Origin: Beijerinckiaceae bacterium
GTDB lineage: Bacteria; Pseudomonadota; Alphaproteobacteria; Rhizobiales; Beijerinckiaceae
Assembly (NCBI GenBank): GCA_947476075.1
Contig: CANJPM010000004.1
Coordinates: 1 to 51,630, forward strand
Length of the DNA stretch: 51,630 nucleotides
Reading direction: 5' to 3'
The notes beneath the pieces are model-generated. The model did no database searches, was not told where the DNA came from, and saw nothing but the letters and a program-made list of their open reading frames with translations. Each line of letters starts with the position of its first letter. Position 1 is the stretch's first letter. The translations under genes were made by a program, and so were the position numbers. Shown here piece by piece: positions 1 to 9,302 of this stretch.

Positions 1-615
1 ATCCATGGCAACAAGAGCCAGAACCAGCGTCAGGCTGCGCTCGACTCGTTCAAGAACGGGCGCACCCGCGTTCTGGTGGCCACAGACATCGCCGCCCGCG
101 GCATCGACGTGTCCAACATCACCCATGTGGTGAACTTTGAACTGCCCGACGTGCCGGAAAGCTATGTGCATCGCATTGGCCGCACGGCCCGCGCGGGCAC
201 GGAAGGCGCCGCCATCTCGCTGGTGGAAAACGCCGAGCGCAATCTGCTGCGCGGCATCGAGCGCCTCACCCGCCAGTCGATCCCCCGCGTCGAGCGTCGC
301 AGCAATCCTCCTGATCGCGCGACCGACGAGATCGCCGCCGGTCAGGCCGTGAAGCGCCCGCAGCGCAACAGCAACGGCGGCGGCCGCCCCCAGGGTCAGG
401 GCCAGCGTCCGCAGGGACAAGGCCAACGTCCGCAGGGTCAGGGCCAACGTCCGCAAGGCGGCCAGCGCAACGGCGAACAGCGCCAGGGCGAACACCGCCA
501 AGGCGAGCACCGTAACGCCGATCGCAGCTTTGCGCCGCGCAGCGAACAGCGCTCAGGCGCCCGCCCCGAACAGCGCGGCCCGCGCCCGGATCGTCGTCCT
601 GCTCAAGGGGCATGA
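1..615 (+). CDS. DEAD-box RNA helicase, C-terminal part (RhlE-like)
   Basis: The gene begins left of the window; 204 residues and the stop are visible. They cover the end of the second RecA-like domain: motif V reads [11 protein letters not shown] and motif [14 protein letters not shown], the signatures of ATP-dependent DEAD-box RNA helicases. After about residue 100 the chain becomes a basic Gln/Gly/Arg-rich tail with three perfect QGQGQRP heptads (nt 391-453) followed by looser QGEHR units. Such tails are usual in RhlE-type helicases and typically bind RNA non-specifically. The role is likely rRNA or mRNA remodelling in the cytoplasm. A strong intrinsic terminator follows 45 nt after the stop. 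The exact subfamily cannot be fixed without the N-terminus. Confidence 0.9.
   Translation: MHGNKSQNQRQAALDSFKNGRTRVLVATDIAARGIDVSNITHVVNFELPDVPESYVHRIGRTARAGTEGAAISLVENAERNLLRGIERLTRQSIPRVERRSNPPDRATDEIAAGQAVKRPQRNSNGGGRPQGQGQRPQGQGQRPQGQGQRPQGGQRNGEQRQGEHRQGEHRNADRSFAPRSEQRSGARPEQRGPRPDRRPAQGA
391..453 (+). repeat. 21-bp tandem repeat in the helicase tail
   Basis: Three in-frame 21-bp units encode the heptad QGQGQRP. They differ only at synonymous third positions (cag/caa, ggt/gga), and a degenerate QGG-QR unit follows. Variation limited to silent sites suggests the peptide repeat is selected and that the copies are not a very recent expansion. Confidence 0.85.
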
Positions 616-660
616 TTGGCGCCGAAACTGGCGCATAATTGACGCCTGATAAAACAATCA

Positions 661-690
661 ACGGCGGGCCATGCGCCCGCCGTTTTTTTA
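661..690 (+). terminator. Rho-independent terminator of the helicase gene
   Basis: A 9-bp perfect GC-rich stem (acggcgggc 661-669 with gcccgccgt 675-683) and a 5-nt loop run directly into a tract of seven T. This is a textbook intrinsic terminator for the + strand gene ending at 615. Confidence 0.9.
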
Positions 691-784
691 ACGCGGGATC
701 GCCCCTCCCCGACGCCACGTTCTGGCCCTATAATCGAGCGTGGCCGAAACTGGCCAAGGGTTAAACCAGGGTTGGGAGCGCTCC

Positions 785-1771
785 ATGTTCAACAATGTCA
801 GCCGCCGTAGTCTCGTCGTCTCCGCAGCAGCCGCCGGAGCCGCCTTTGGCCTTAACGGCCGGGTCGAGCTGCTGCCCTCCGCATTGGCGCAAGACGCCGC
901 GCGCGAGACCGGGCTGAACCCGAAGAAGCTGCAATTCTTCAAGTTCAAGGTCGGCGACATCGACGTCGCGCAGGTCTTCGATGGCGAAATCATTCGTCCG
1001 CACGCTGAAAACTTCGTCCGCAACGCGACCATCGAGGAGCGCCAGAAGGCGCTGGCCGCTGGCGGCGTCATCACCGACGGCGTGCCAACGGGCTTCACGG
1101 TCACCACCATGAAAATTGGCGCAAATCGCGTGATCTTTGACGCAGGCAACGGCGCCGCCGGCCTTCCCGCCAGCGGACAATTGTCCGCCAATATGAAGGC
1201 CGCGGGCTTTGAGGCCAAAGACGTGACCCATGTCGTTGTCACGCATTTCCATCCCGATCATATTTTCGGCCTGATGGACAAGGACAACCAGCCGATCTAC
1301 CCAAACGCGGAAATCATCGTTCCCGCAGCCGAGATCAATTTCTGGACTGACGAGGGCCGTACTTCGAAACTTCCCGCCGGCGTGCAGGGCCTCGTCCAGC
1401 GCGTCAATGCAACCCTCGCCAAATGGAGCAACGTGCGCCGCTTTGAGGGCGAGGCCGAAGTGCTGCCGGGCGTGAAGCCTGTCGCCAGCTACGGCCACAC
1501 GCCGGGGCACACCAGCTTCCTCGTCAATTCAGGCGCCGCGCAATTCATGGTGCTGGCAGACGTGACCAATGTGAAGGAATTATTCCTGCGCAATCCCGGC
1601 TGGCACGTAGTGTTCGACATGGACCCCAACGTTGCGGAAGCATCGCGCCGCCGCATGTTCGACCGCGTGATCGCCGACAAGATCGCGGTGTCGGGCTATC
1701 ATTGGGGCATGCCGGGTTGCGGCACGATCTCGAAAGACGGCGCGGGATACGCGCTGGCTCCGATGGCGTAA
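785..1771 (+). CDS. Tat-exported metallo-beta-lactamase-fold hydrolase
   Basis: 328 residues from ATG 785, chosen because GGGAG lies 7 nt upstream. The N-terminus has a twin-arginine motif (SRRSLVV) followed by an Ala-rich hydrophobic stretch and an LAQ cleavage-like site, so export of the folded enzyme to the periplasm by the Tat system is likely. The metal motif HFHPDH is at residues 154-159, and later GHTPGHTS and LADV supply further zinc ligands of the MBL fold. Members of this family hydrolyse lactones, thioesters or phosphoesters; the substrate cannot be named here. The nearest genes (helicase upstream, SixA-like phosphatase downstream) give no functional hint. Confidence 0.88.
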   Translation: MFNNVSRRSLVVSAAAAGAAFGLNGRVELLPSALAQDAARETGLNPKKLQFFKFKVGDIDVAQVFDGEIIRPHAENFVRNATIEERQKALAAGGVITDGVPTGFTVTTMKIGANRVIFDAGNGAAGLPASGQLSANMKAAGFEAKDVTHVVVTHFHPDHIFGLMDKDNQPIYPNAEIIVPAAEINFWTDEGRTSKLPAGVQGLVQRVNATLAKWSNVRRFEGEAEVLPGVKPVASYGHTPGHTSFLVNSGAAQFMVLADVTNVKELFLRNPGWHVVFDMDPNVAEASRRRMFDRVIADKIAVSGYHWGMPGCGTISKDGAGYALAPMA

Positions 1772-1783
1772 GGCGGCGCGTTC

Positions 1784-1810
1784 TTCCTTCTCCCCTCGCG
1801 GGAGAAGGAA
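1784..1810. repeat. Dispersed palindrome, copy 1 (CCTTCTCCC type)
   Basis: Perfect 11-bp inverted repeat (ttccttctccc / gggagaaggaa) with a 5-nt loop, in the gap between the MBL hydrolase and the phosphatase. The same core recurs near 3380, at 23318 and at 30127. This kind of palindrome is common between genes in Rhizobiales genomes. Confidence 0.8.
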
Positions 1811-1831
1811 GAGGCTCTGAACAGTCACCAC

Positions 1832-2347
1832 ATGACAAAACTCATCCTTCTGCGCCACGCAAAAGCCGTGCGCGACGACCCGGGCGGCGACCATGCGCGG
1901 GGGCTTACGCAACGGGGCCGGCAGGACGCGCACAACGTCGGCCTGTGGCTGCGCGAGCATGCGCTCAACCCCGAGATCGCGCTTGTGTCAGATGCGCGAC
2001 GCACGCGCGAGACCATGGAGGAATTGCTACCTCATCTGGCGCGCCCGCCCCATGCGCGCGTTGACGCCAAACTCTATCTCGCCGAACCTGAAACCCTGCT
2101 GAAAGCTCTGCACGCCATTCCGCCAGCCGTCCGCACCGCTTTGCTGGTCGCACACAATCCGGGAATTGCGGATCTGGCGAACGCGTTGACAGGGGCAGGC
2201 GAACGCCACGACCTGGCGCAAATGGCGCACTCGTTCCCAACCGCTTCCCTGGCAGTTCTCGACTTCAGGAAAGACTGGCGCGACATCGGGGAACTTGATG
2301 GGCGCCTTGAGCGCTTCATCAAGGCGCGCGACTTGCGCGAGGTTTGA
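1832..2347 (+). CDS. Histidine phosphatase family protein (SixA-like)
   Basis: 171 residues. The catalytic LRHAKA motif near the N-terminus supplies the histidine that is phosphorylated in the branch-1 histidine phosphatase superfamily, and the second essential histidine is in LLVAHNPGI in the C-terminal half. The SDARRTRETM segment is the conserved arginine-containing substrate pocket. Length and motifs fit the SixA group, which in E. coli removes phosphate from histidine phosphotransfer proteins; alphaproteobacterial members are mostly uncharacterised. There is no clear Shine-Dalgarno site before the ATG. A possible partner, a lone Hpt protein, is encoded at 8625-9047, but no link is shown. 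Confidence 0.85.
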   Translation: MTKLILLRHAKAVRDDPGGDHARGLTQRGRQDAHNVGLWLREHALNPEIALVSDARRTRETMEELLPHLARPPHARVDAKLYLAEPETLLKALHAIPPAVRTALLVAHNPGIADLANALTGAGERHDLAQMAHSFPTASLAVLDFRKDWRDIGELDGRLERFIKARDLREV

Positions 2348-2359
2348 GAAACATGCGCC

Positions 2360-3307
2360 ATGCTTGCGGAAATAGCAGCTTTCGCCCTGGTTATGGGCTC
2401 CTCGTCTCTATTTGATTTCAAAGCGCCGGCTCTCTACAGCCCGCGAGAACGGGCGGTGAGCAATTGGCGGCTGGAGAGCGCACGCAACCTTGGCGCGACG
2501 TTTGGAACTCTCGCCCGGGCGCTGACAAGAGATTCCGCCAAACTGCCGCGCTGCGTCCGCCTCAATAATTATTGGTGCGTGAAAAGCGCTCGCTGGAACG
2601 GCGAAATCGCGACCGACAACGATGGCCATGTCGCCTTCGCCTCCGCGCGCGAGGGCGCTCTTGTGGCCGCGCAATTGCTGCGTCGCTATTATGTGGACCT
2701 TGGCCGAACGTCGGCACGCGCCATCGTCACGCGCTGGGCGCCGGCGGAATGCGAAGCGCTTGCAGCCGTCCGGCAACGCCTTGTGCGCGCCAGCGCCGGC
2801 GCGACAAAACTCGACGCGCACGCCAAGCGCGGCTTGAGCAACACTCTGCGCGCCCGCTGGTTGGCTGCCAAAGGCAAAGGCGGCAAGCAAGTCGCGTTGT
2901 CCCGCGCTTTTGCCCCGCGTATTCAACTGATGCGCGCCCCCTCCATCGCGCCCGGACTTGGCGAAAGCGCAAAACCGTTGCCCGCCATGTCCGTATCGCC
3001 TCTGGTGCGGCTCGCCTCCGTCGACGTTTCCGACAAGCTGCCCGCGACGCAATCGCGCATGCAATCCTGCACCGGCGAGAACGTTCGTATCCGCAATTAC
3101 GCCGCCAAAGTCGCCGAGGGCGTGGCTGACGGGCCGGACGCTGACCTGAAACTGTTCGACGCGGCCGGCCTGCCAACACAGGCGCTGCCCCGCGTCATGG
3201 CCAATATGGCGGCGGTGGAAATCGGTCCGCTGAAACCCGATTTTGCGCTGATCATAAAGGTCGTAGAGGAGCAGACGGCGGCATGGAGGGAGAAAATCGA
3301 AAGATAG
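2360..3307 (+). CDS. Uncharacterised protein with a possible lysozyme-like (P5-type) segment
   Basis: 315 residues, starting 12 nt after the phosphatase stop, so probably co-transcribed. The first 20 residues are moderately hydrophobic (MLAEIAAFALVMGSS) and could be a signal peptide. Residues about 65-130 contain RLNNYWCVKSARWNG, then HVAFASAREGALVAAQLLRRYY and IVTRWAP. This order resembles the N-N-P-G-N-I-x-W...F-x-S/T-x-x-x-G-x-x-A...I-x-x-W-A-P pattern of structural protein P5 / phage peptidoglycan hydrolase-like proteins. The remainder is basic and low in recognisable motifs. I infer a cell-wall-associated protein with modest confidence; enzymatic activity is not shown. Confidence 0.65.
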   Translation: MLAEIAAFALVMGSSSLFDFKAPALYSPRERAVSNWRLESARNLGATFGTLARALTRDSAKLPRCVRLNNYWCVKSARWNGEIATDNDGHVAFASAREGALVAAQLLRRYYVDLGRTSARAIVTRWAPAECEALAAVRQRLVRASAGATKLDAHAKRGLSNTLRARWLAAKGKGGKQVALSRAFAPRIQLMRAPSIAPGLGESAKPLPAMSVSPLVRLASVDVSDKLPATQSRMQSCTGENVRIRNYAAKVAEGVADGPDADLKLFDAAGLPTQALPRVMANMAAVEIGPLKPDFALIIKVVEEQTAAWREKIER

Positions 3308-3328
3308 GTATTAGCGAATAGAAGAAAC

Positions 3329-3402
3329 CCCTCATCCGTTGCGCTTCGCGCGGCGCCGTCTCACACTTGCGGGAGAAGGTGGCGCATATGGCAAGATGAG
3401 GG
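3329..3402. repeat. RIME-like intergenic mosaic element with 8-bp terminal inverted repeats
   Basis: A 74-bp block begins with CCCTCATC (3329-3336) and ends with GATGAGGG (3395-3402), and contains gcgggagaaggtggcgc, the half-site of the CCTTCTCCC palindrome. This layout matches the rhizobial intergenic mosaic elements known in Hyphomicrobiales. It fills most of the gap before the YcjX-like gene and may form a hairpin in the transcript. Confidence 0.65.
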
Positions 3403-3454
3403 CTATTATTCTACTCGCTACCCCCTGCCCTTCCCCACATACGGACCATCCCGC

Positions 3455-4936
3455 TTGAACATCGCCGACATCCTTCACGACAGCGCCATCGCGGCGCGCA
3501 GCCTGGCCGATTACGTCACAGGATCGGGGCTTCGCGTTGGCGTCACAGGTCTGTCGCGAGCGGGCAAGACTGTTTTCATCACTGCGCTGGTCCATCATTT
3601 GACGCAACTTGCGGTACGCAATGCGGGCGAGCCGCGCCGATCGTTCCCCGTATTTCGCGTGCATGCGCAAGGCCGTCTGATTGGCGCAAAGCTTGACCCG
3701 CAGCCTGACGATACCGTGCCGCGCTTCGCCATTGAGGATCATCTTGAGGCGCTGACCGGCGGCGAGGCCGGGCCGAACGCGCGCCATTGGCCGCAATCCA
3801 CGCGGCGCATTTCAGAATTGCGACTGACGATTGAATTTGAACGCATGCAGGGCTGGCGCAAGGGACCCTCCAGCCTCACGCTCGACATCGTCGATTATCC
3901 CGGCGAATGGCTGCTTGATTTACCGCTTCTGGCAAAAAGCTATGCGCAATGGTGCGATGAGACGATAGCAGCTTCGCAAACCGCAGGCCGCGCGCTGCTG
4001 GCCGCGCCATGGCGGGGATTTCTCGCCAGCCTTGATCCGCAGGCGCCCGCCAATGAAGATCATGCGCGCAAGGCCGCTGAACTGTTCACGCAATACCTTC
4101 GCGCCTGCCGGCAGGACGTGTATGCCCTTTCAACCCTGCCGCCCGGGCGTTTCCTGATGCCCGGCGACATGGAAGGCTCGCCCGCTCTGACCTTCGCGCC
4201 GCTGCCGATTACGCCGGAGCAGACGATTGCGCCCGGCTCGCTGGCCGCAATGATGGCGCGTCGTTACGAGGCTTATAAAAACTACGTCGTGCGGCCCTTT
4301 TTCCGCGATCATTTTTCGCGTCTGGATCGCCAGATCGTATTAATCGACGCCTTGTCTGCGCTCAATTCCGGCCCTGCCGCCGTGCGCGATCTTGAAACCG
4401 CGATGAGCGACGTCCTGAGCGCGTTTCGCACCGGGCGCTCGTCTTTGCTCTCGACGATTTTCCGTCCGCGCATTGATCGCATTTTGTTCGCCGCCACCAA
4501 AGCCGATCATCTGCATCATCGCTCCCATGATCGGCTGGAGGCGATCCTGCGGCGGATGGTGGAACGCGCCATATCGCGCGCGCAGGACGTTGGCGCACAG
4601 GTGGATGTGATTGCGCTGGCCGCCGTGCGCGCCACGCGCGAGGCGCAGGTGAAGCATGCCGGGCAAACGCTGGACGCCATCGTGGGCGCCCCCATCGCCG
4701 GCGAGACGGTGAATGGAGAGGTCTTTGACGGCCTCGCGGAAGCTGCGATCTTCCCCGGCGAATTACCCGAAGACCCGCGTCGCGCTTTTCGCGGCGACGG
4801 TCTGGCGACGCCCGAAAGCGAAGGCGATTGGCGCTTCGTGCGATTCCGCCCGCCAAATGTCGCACCCGGCGCGGCTCTGCCCCACATCAGGCTGGATCGC
4901 GCGCTTGAGTTTTTAATTGGAGACAGGTTGGCATGA
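3455..4936 (+). CDS. ycjX: YcjX-like GTPase family protein
   Basis: 493 residues. The start is TTG 3455; no in-frame ATG occurs before the P-loop. The nucleotide-binding motif GLSRAGKT is at residues 32-39 (GVTGLSRAGKTVF), followed by RPxFPVFRVH-like and DIVDYPGEW segments typical of the YcjX family. A late FAATKADH segment resembles the N/T-K-x-D guanine-recognition motif. In enterobacteria ycjX lies with ycjF in the phage-shock (psp) regulon, and the family is thought to act in envelope stress. The downstream gene overlaps by 4 nt (ATGA), so the two are translationally coupled. Cytosolic, probably membrane-associated through its partner. Confidence 0.88.
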   Translation: MNIADILHDSAIAARSLADYVTGSGLRVGVTGLSRAGKTVFITALVHHLTQLAVRNAGEPRRSFPVFRVHAQGRLIGAKLDPQPDDTVPRFAIEDHLEALTGGEAGPNARHWPQSTRRISELRLTIEFERMQGWRKGPSSLTLDIVDYPGEWLLDLPLLAKSYAQWCDETIAASQTAGRALLAAPWRGFLASLDPQAPANEDHARKAAELFTQYLRACRQDVYALSTLPPGRFLMPGDMEGSPALTFAPLPITPEQTIAPGSLAAMMARRYEAYKNYVVRPFFRDHFSRLDRQIVLIDALSALNSGPAAVRDLETAMSDVLSAFRTGRSSLLSTIFRPRIDRILFAATKADHLHHRSHDRLEAILRRMVERAISRAQDVGAQVDVIALAAVRATREAQVKHAGQTLDAIVGAPIAGETVNGEVFDGLAEAAIFPGELPEDPRRAFRGDGLATPESEGDWRFVRFRPPNVAPGAALPHIRLDRALEFLIGDRLA

Positions 4937-5952
4937 CCGCACGCCCGGCGCGACCGCGCGCTTTCCGGCTCGGCGTCAGCGGCGCCGTGATCGAGGATCA
5001 ACCAGACGCCTATGCGCTTGAGGCGGAAAGCGCGGAGCCGCACGGCGACGCCATTGTGCAACAGGCGCAGCGCAAAGGCATCGCGGCGCGCTTGCTCCTG
5101 AGCGCATCAGGACTGTTCTGGTCGGCGGCGTCTGGCCTCGCTTTATTGGCGCTGGGCGCATGGCTCACGCGTTTGGTGGAAGACCTGTTTGCGCGCACGC
5201 CGGCGCTGGGCTGGCTTGGGCTGGCGCTCCTTGTCATCGCCGCGCTGGCTCTGCTCGTGATGCTGGCGCGCGAAATGCGCGGCGTGCTGCGGCAGAGGCG
5301 GATTGCGACTCTGCACGAAAAAATCGCGACAGCGCGCGAGGCTGACGACCGCGAGGCGGCCCGAACTCTGATGCGCGAGCTTGTCGGCCTCTATGAAGGC
5401 CGTGCAGAAACCGCCAGTGCGCGCGCACATGTGCATTCGCTCACCACCGAGATCATCGACGGGCGCGATCTCATCGACATCGCAGAGCGCACGCTGCTGC
5501 ATCCGCTGGACGCATTGGTCGCAAAAGAAATCGCCGATGCAGCCAAGCGCGTGTCCGTCGTCACCGCGATCAGTCCGCGCGCGATTATCGATCTTTTGTT
5601 TGTGGTCGCCCAGGCGGCGCGTTTGGTGCGGCGCATCGCGGAGATTTACGGCGGGCGCCCAGGCGGCTTTGGTTTCCTGCGCATCCTGCGCTCCGTCGGC
5701 GCGCACCTTGCAATCACCGGCGGCATGGCGATTGGGGATTCGCTGGTGCAGCAATTGATCGGCCATGGCCTTGCCGCGCGCCTGTCGGCGCGGCTTGGGG
5801 AGGGCGTGCTGAATGGATTGCTGACTGCGCGCGTCGGACTTTCGGCCATGGCGGTTTGCCGCCCCGCGCCCTTCGCCGCCGCCAGGCCGCCGGGCATTGG
5901 CGACGTCGCGCCATTCTTGTTCGGCTCGAAGAAGGAGAGCGCGGAGGGTTAA
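4933..5952 (+). CDS. YcjF-like membrane protein (TIGR01620/DUF697 family)
   Basis: 339 residues, start codon overlapping the YcjX stop (ATGA at 4933-4936). After a polar N-terminus there are two hydrophobic segments (ASGLFWSAASGLALLALGAW and a nearby LGLALLVIAALALLVML), then a basic helix and a conserved C-terminal domain with IDLLFVVAQAARLVRRIAEIYGG and GxxHLAITGGMAIGDS-type glycine-rich helices. This is the domain order of the TIGR01620 family, which contains E. coli YcjF. The overlap with ycjX and the shared order with other proteobacteria support a functional pair at the inner membrane. The biochemical role is unknown. Confidence 0.85.
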   Translation: MTARPARPRAFRLGVSGAVIEDQPDAYALEAESAEPHGDAIVQQAQRKGIAARLLLSASGLFWSAASGLALLALGAWLTRLVEDLFARTPALGWLGLALLVIAALALLVMLAREMRGVLRQRRIATLHEKIATAREADDREAARTLMRELVGLYEGRAETASARAHVHSLTTEIIDGRDLIDIAERTLLHPLDALVAKEIADAAKRVSVVTAISPRAIIDLLFVVAQAARLVRRIAEIYGGRPGGFGFLRILRSVGAHLAITGGMAIGDSLVQQLIGHGLAARLSARLGEGVLNGLLTARVGLSAMAVCRPAPFAAARPPGIGDVAPFLFGSKKESAEG

Positions 5953-5971
5953 TGGTCGCGCAGGCGGCCAT

Positions 5972-6847
5972 CTACGGCAAGTCGCCAGCTCGCTGCTTTT
6001 CGTGATCCCCGGCCCTCGCCTGCGTCTTCCAAGCATCCCGGGCCAGACGCGCCAACGCCATCGCCAATCCCGCCGCCAGCACGTGCCAGGCGGGGCGGAT
6101 CGCGTAGGAGAAATCAAGATGCGCCTCTAGCAGACGGCGCGCGTCGACGCCTGTTGCAAACGCGTAATAGCCGGCCTCGATGAGCGCCGTAGCGACGCCC
6201 GCAAACAGCGCCAGCGCGATGAGCGACGCCACGCCGAAATCGCTCTTGCGTTTACGCAACGCGCGAAATCCTGCAAACAAAGCGCAAAGGCCCGCCATCA
6301 GCGCGGCCTGCGTGGCGTCGAGGCGCACCAGCATGAAATAATGCACGAGACTGGCGAGCGCAGCCGGATAGATCCACCAGTGCAGATTGTTCCAGCCATG
6401 AGAGCCAAGCCGGCGAATAGCGGCCTCGTTGGAGGTGATCCCGAGCGCGATCATGATGAATGTCGCCACATACCCGACCAGCAGATACACGCGCAGCAAC
6501 GATTCCATGAGGATCGTCCACCAGACGAAATTTTCATGGGCGAACCAAAAGCCAAGATGGGTCAGCGTATAGGCCATAGCAGTCAGGCCGAGCATGCGTC
6601 GCACCACATAGAGGCGGTTCCAGCGGGTGGCGTGACGCAGCGGCGAGATCGCCAGCGTCGCCACCAGAAAGCGCAACGCCCAATCGCCCGTTTGGCGCAG
6701 CACGTCGGTGACAGGCTTTGGCGAGAGTTGCCCGTCCCGCCATTGCCACGCAATCCAGAACGCCGGCGCGCAACAGGCGAGGAATACGGCAAGCTTCAGC
6801 CACGATATGCGGCCGGCGCGGTCGGTCCATGGAGCAAGTGCGATCAT
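5972..6847 (-). CDS. MsrQ/YedZ-like haem-binding ferric-reductase domain membrane protein
   Basis: 291 residues, nearly all hydrophobic, with about six core membrane helices and two extra ones near the C-terminus. Features of the ferric reductase-like transmembrane family are visible: RRMLGLTAMAYTLTHLGFW and NLHWWIYPAALASLVHYF carry the histidines that coordinate b-type haems. In E. coli MsrQ passes quinol electrons to the periplasmic methionine sulfoxide reductase MsrP; no msrP gene lies in this window, so the electron acceptor is unknown. The gene converges on the ycjF-like gene with a 19-nt gap and no obvious terminator. Confidence 0.8.
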   Translation of the reverse strand: MIALAPWTDRAGRISWLKLAVFLACCAPAFWIAWQWRDGQLSPKPVTDVLRQTGDWALRFLVATLAISPLRHATRWNRLYVVRRMLGLTAMAYTLTHLGFWFAHENFVWWTILMESLLRVYLLVGYVATFIMIALGITSNEAAIRRLGSHGWNNLHWWIYPAALASLVHYFMLVRLDATQAALMAGLCALFAGFRALRKRKSDFGVASLIALALFAGVATALIEAGYYAFATGVDARRLLEAHLDFSYAIRPAWHVLAAGLAMALARLARDAWKTQARAGDHEKQRAGDLP

Positions 6848-6899
6848 GCCGCCTTATAGCGCTCTTTGTCCTGTCTGGAGAACAATCGCCATTCTCTCC

Positions 6900-6932
6900 C
6901 CGTCATGGTCGCGACAAGCGGGTCCATGACGG
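6900..6932. repeat. REP-like palindrome (CCGTCATGG / CCATGACGG)
   Basis: A 9-bp inverted repeat, ccgtcatgg (6900-6908) and ccatgacgg (6924-6932), around a 15-nt loop. Its core GTCATGG...CCATGAC is shared with the palindrome at 18837-18877, showing a second dispersed intergenic repeat family in this genome. Confidence 0.7.
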
Positions 6933-6987
6933 CGTTGGGATGCGGAGCTGGTTTACGGCGTTACTGTTTTGCAGCAGCGTCGTCACC

Positions 6988-8094
<1,107 letters not shown>

Positions 8095-8128
8095 TCAGAC
8101 CCTCGATAATTCAACGCAGTGAAAATGG

Positions 8129-8161
8129 AAACCATTTTATTTCACAAAAATAAAATGGTTT
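8129..8161. promoter_or_regulatory. Perfect AT-rich hairpin between ferredoxin and FNR genes
   Basis: A 14-bp perfect inverted repeat (aaaccattttattt 8129-8142, aaataaaatggttt 8148-8161) with loop cacaa sits in an AT-rich island of about 60 bp, in sharp contrast with its GC-rich surroundings. It follows the ferredoxin stop by about 10 nt on the minus strand and precedes the FNR start by about 100 nt. It could be a terminator or attenuator for ferredoxin, or an operator for the FNR gene. Confidence 0.6.
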
Positions 8162-8170
8162 ATTATATTA

Positions 8171-8491
<321 letters not shown>

Positions 8492-8624
8492 TTAATTTTC
8501 TCGTGTCCGAACAGGAAAAGGGCAGCCGGCTAACCGGCGGCGTCTTCCTATCCAATTGCGCGGCGTTTGGCGAGAGCGCAGCGCGGCCGCCCGAAACAGG
8601 CGGCCAAACGCATAGTCTCGAATC

Positions 8625-9047
8625 CTAATCCTCGCGCAGCAATTCGGCGATTTCCCTGCGGGCCTCACGAACCCGGACCACCAGCTCGCCGCGCAGGTCC
8701 GCAAGCTCGGCGTCGCTTGCAGCGGTGAAAACCGCGCGGCCATATTCGCCAGCAGCCGCCGAGACGTGAACGGCCCCGACAGCTCGGGCCGAGCCATCCA
8801 GCGTATGGCAAAGATCACGCAACCAGCGCCTCTCGCCAAGCGCCAAGCCTTCGCTCAGGCGCAATAAAATTTGTTCCGATTGCCGGTCGAACAATTGCAG
8901 CAATTCAATTTCGAGATTGCGGTCGCCAAGAGATTGACGCGACAGATGCACGAGATCAATCGGACGCGCGTCTCTGGCTGGCGTAAGGGAATGACTGGAT
9001 GATGATGACATATAAGACGATGCAGGTTTGGGCGAATGGCTGGACAT
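8625..9047 (-). CDS. Histidine phosphotransfer (Hpt) domain protein
   Basis: 140 residues from ATG 9047, with GGAG about 7 nt upstream; a TTG at 9068 would add seven residues. The N-terminal 30 residues are Ser-rich and probably disordered. The Hpt signature LCHTLDGSARAVGA places the phospho-accepting histidine at residue 81, flanked by the amphipathic helices of a four-helix bundle. Such stand-alone Hpt proteins relay phosphate between a hybrid kinase and a response regulator. No kinase or receiver gene is nearby, so the relay it serves is unknown. Confidence 0.85.
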   Translation of the reverse strand: MSSHSPKPASSYMSSSSSHSLTPARDARPIDLVHLSRQSLGDRNLEIELLQLFDRQSEQILLRLSEGLALGERRWLRDLCHTLDGSARAVGAVHVSAAAGEYGRAVFTAASDAELADLRGELVVRVREARREIAELLRED

Positions 9048-9302
9048 GGAAACTCCGAACGTGGGCAAGGACGCGGCGCGCTTACCCTGCGCAATATGCA
9101 GCCATCATCCACGTGCATGGTGAAGCGCCCGTTAACGACGTTTGCTAATGATGCAGCTCAGCTGGTTTCCATCACTGGGCCGGCGGAGTAGATTGATGAT
9201 TGGTTAATTGTCGGCAAGGGAACCGTGAGGTTCGCTTCGTCGCCCTTTCGCACTGCAAATTCTGGTGCAAAAGGCTGCAATATTTTTAGGCAAGAGGCGA
9301 AA

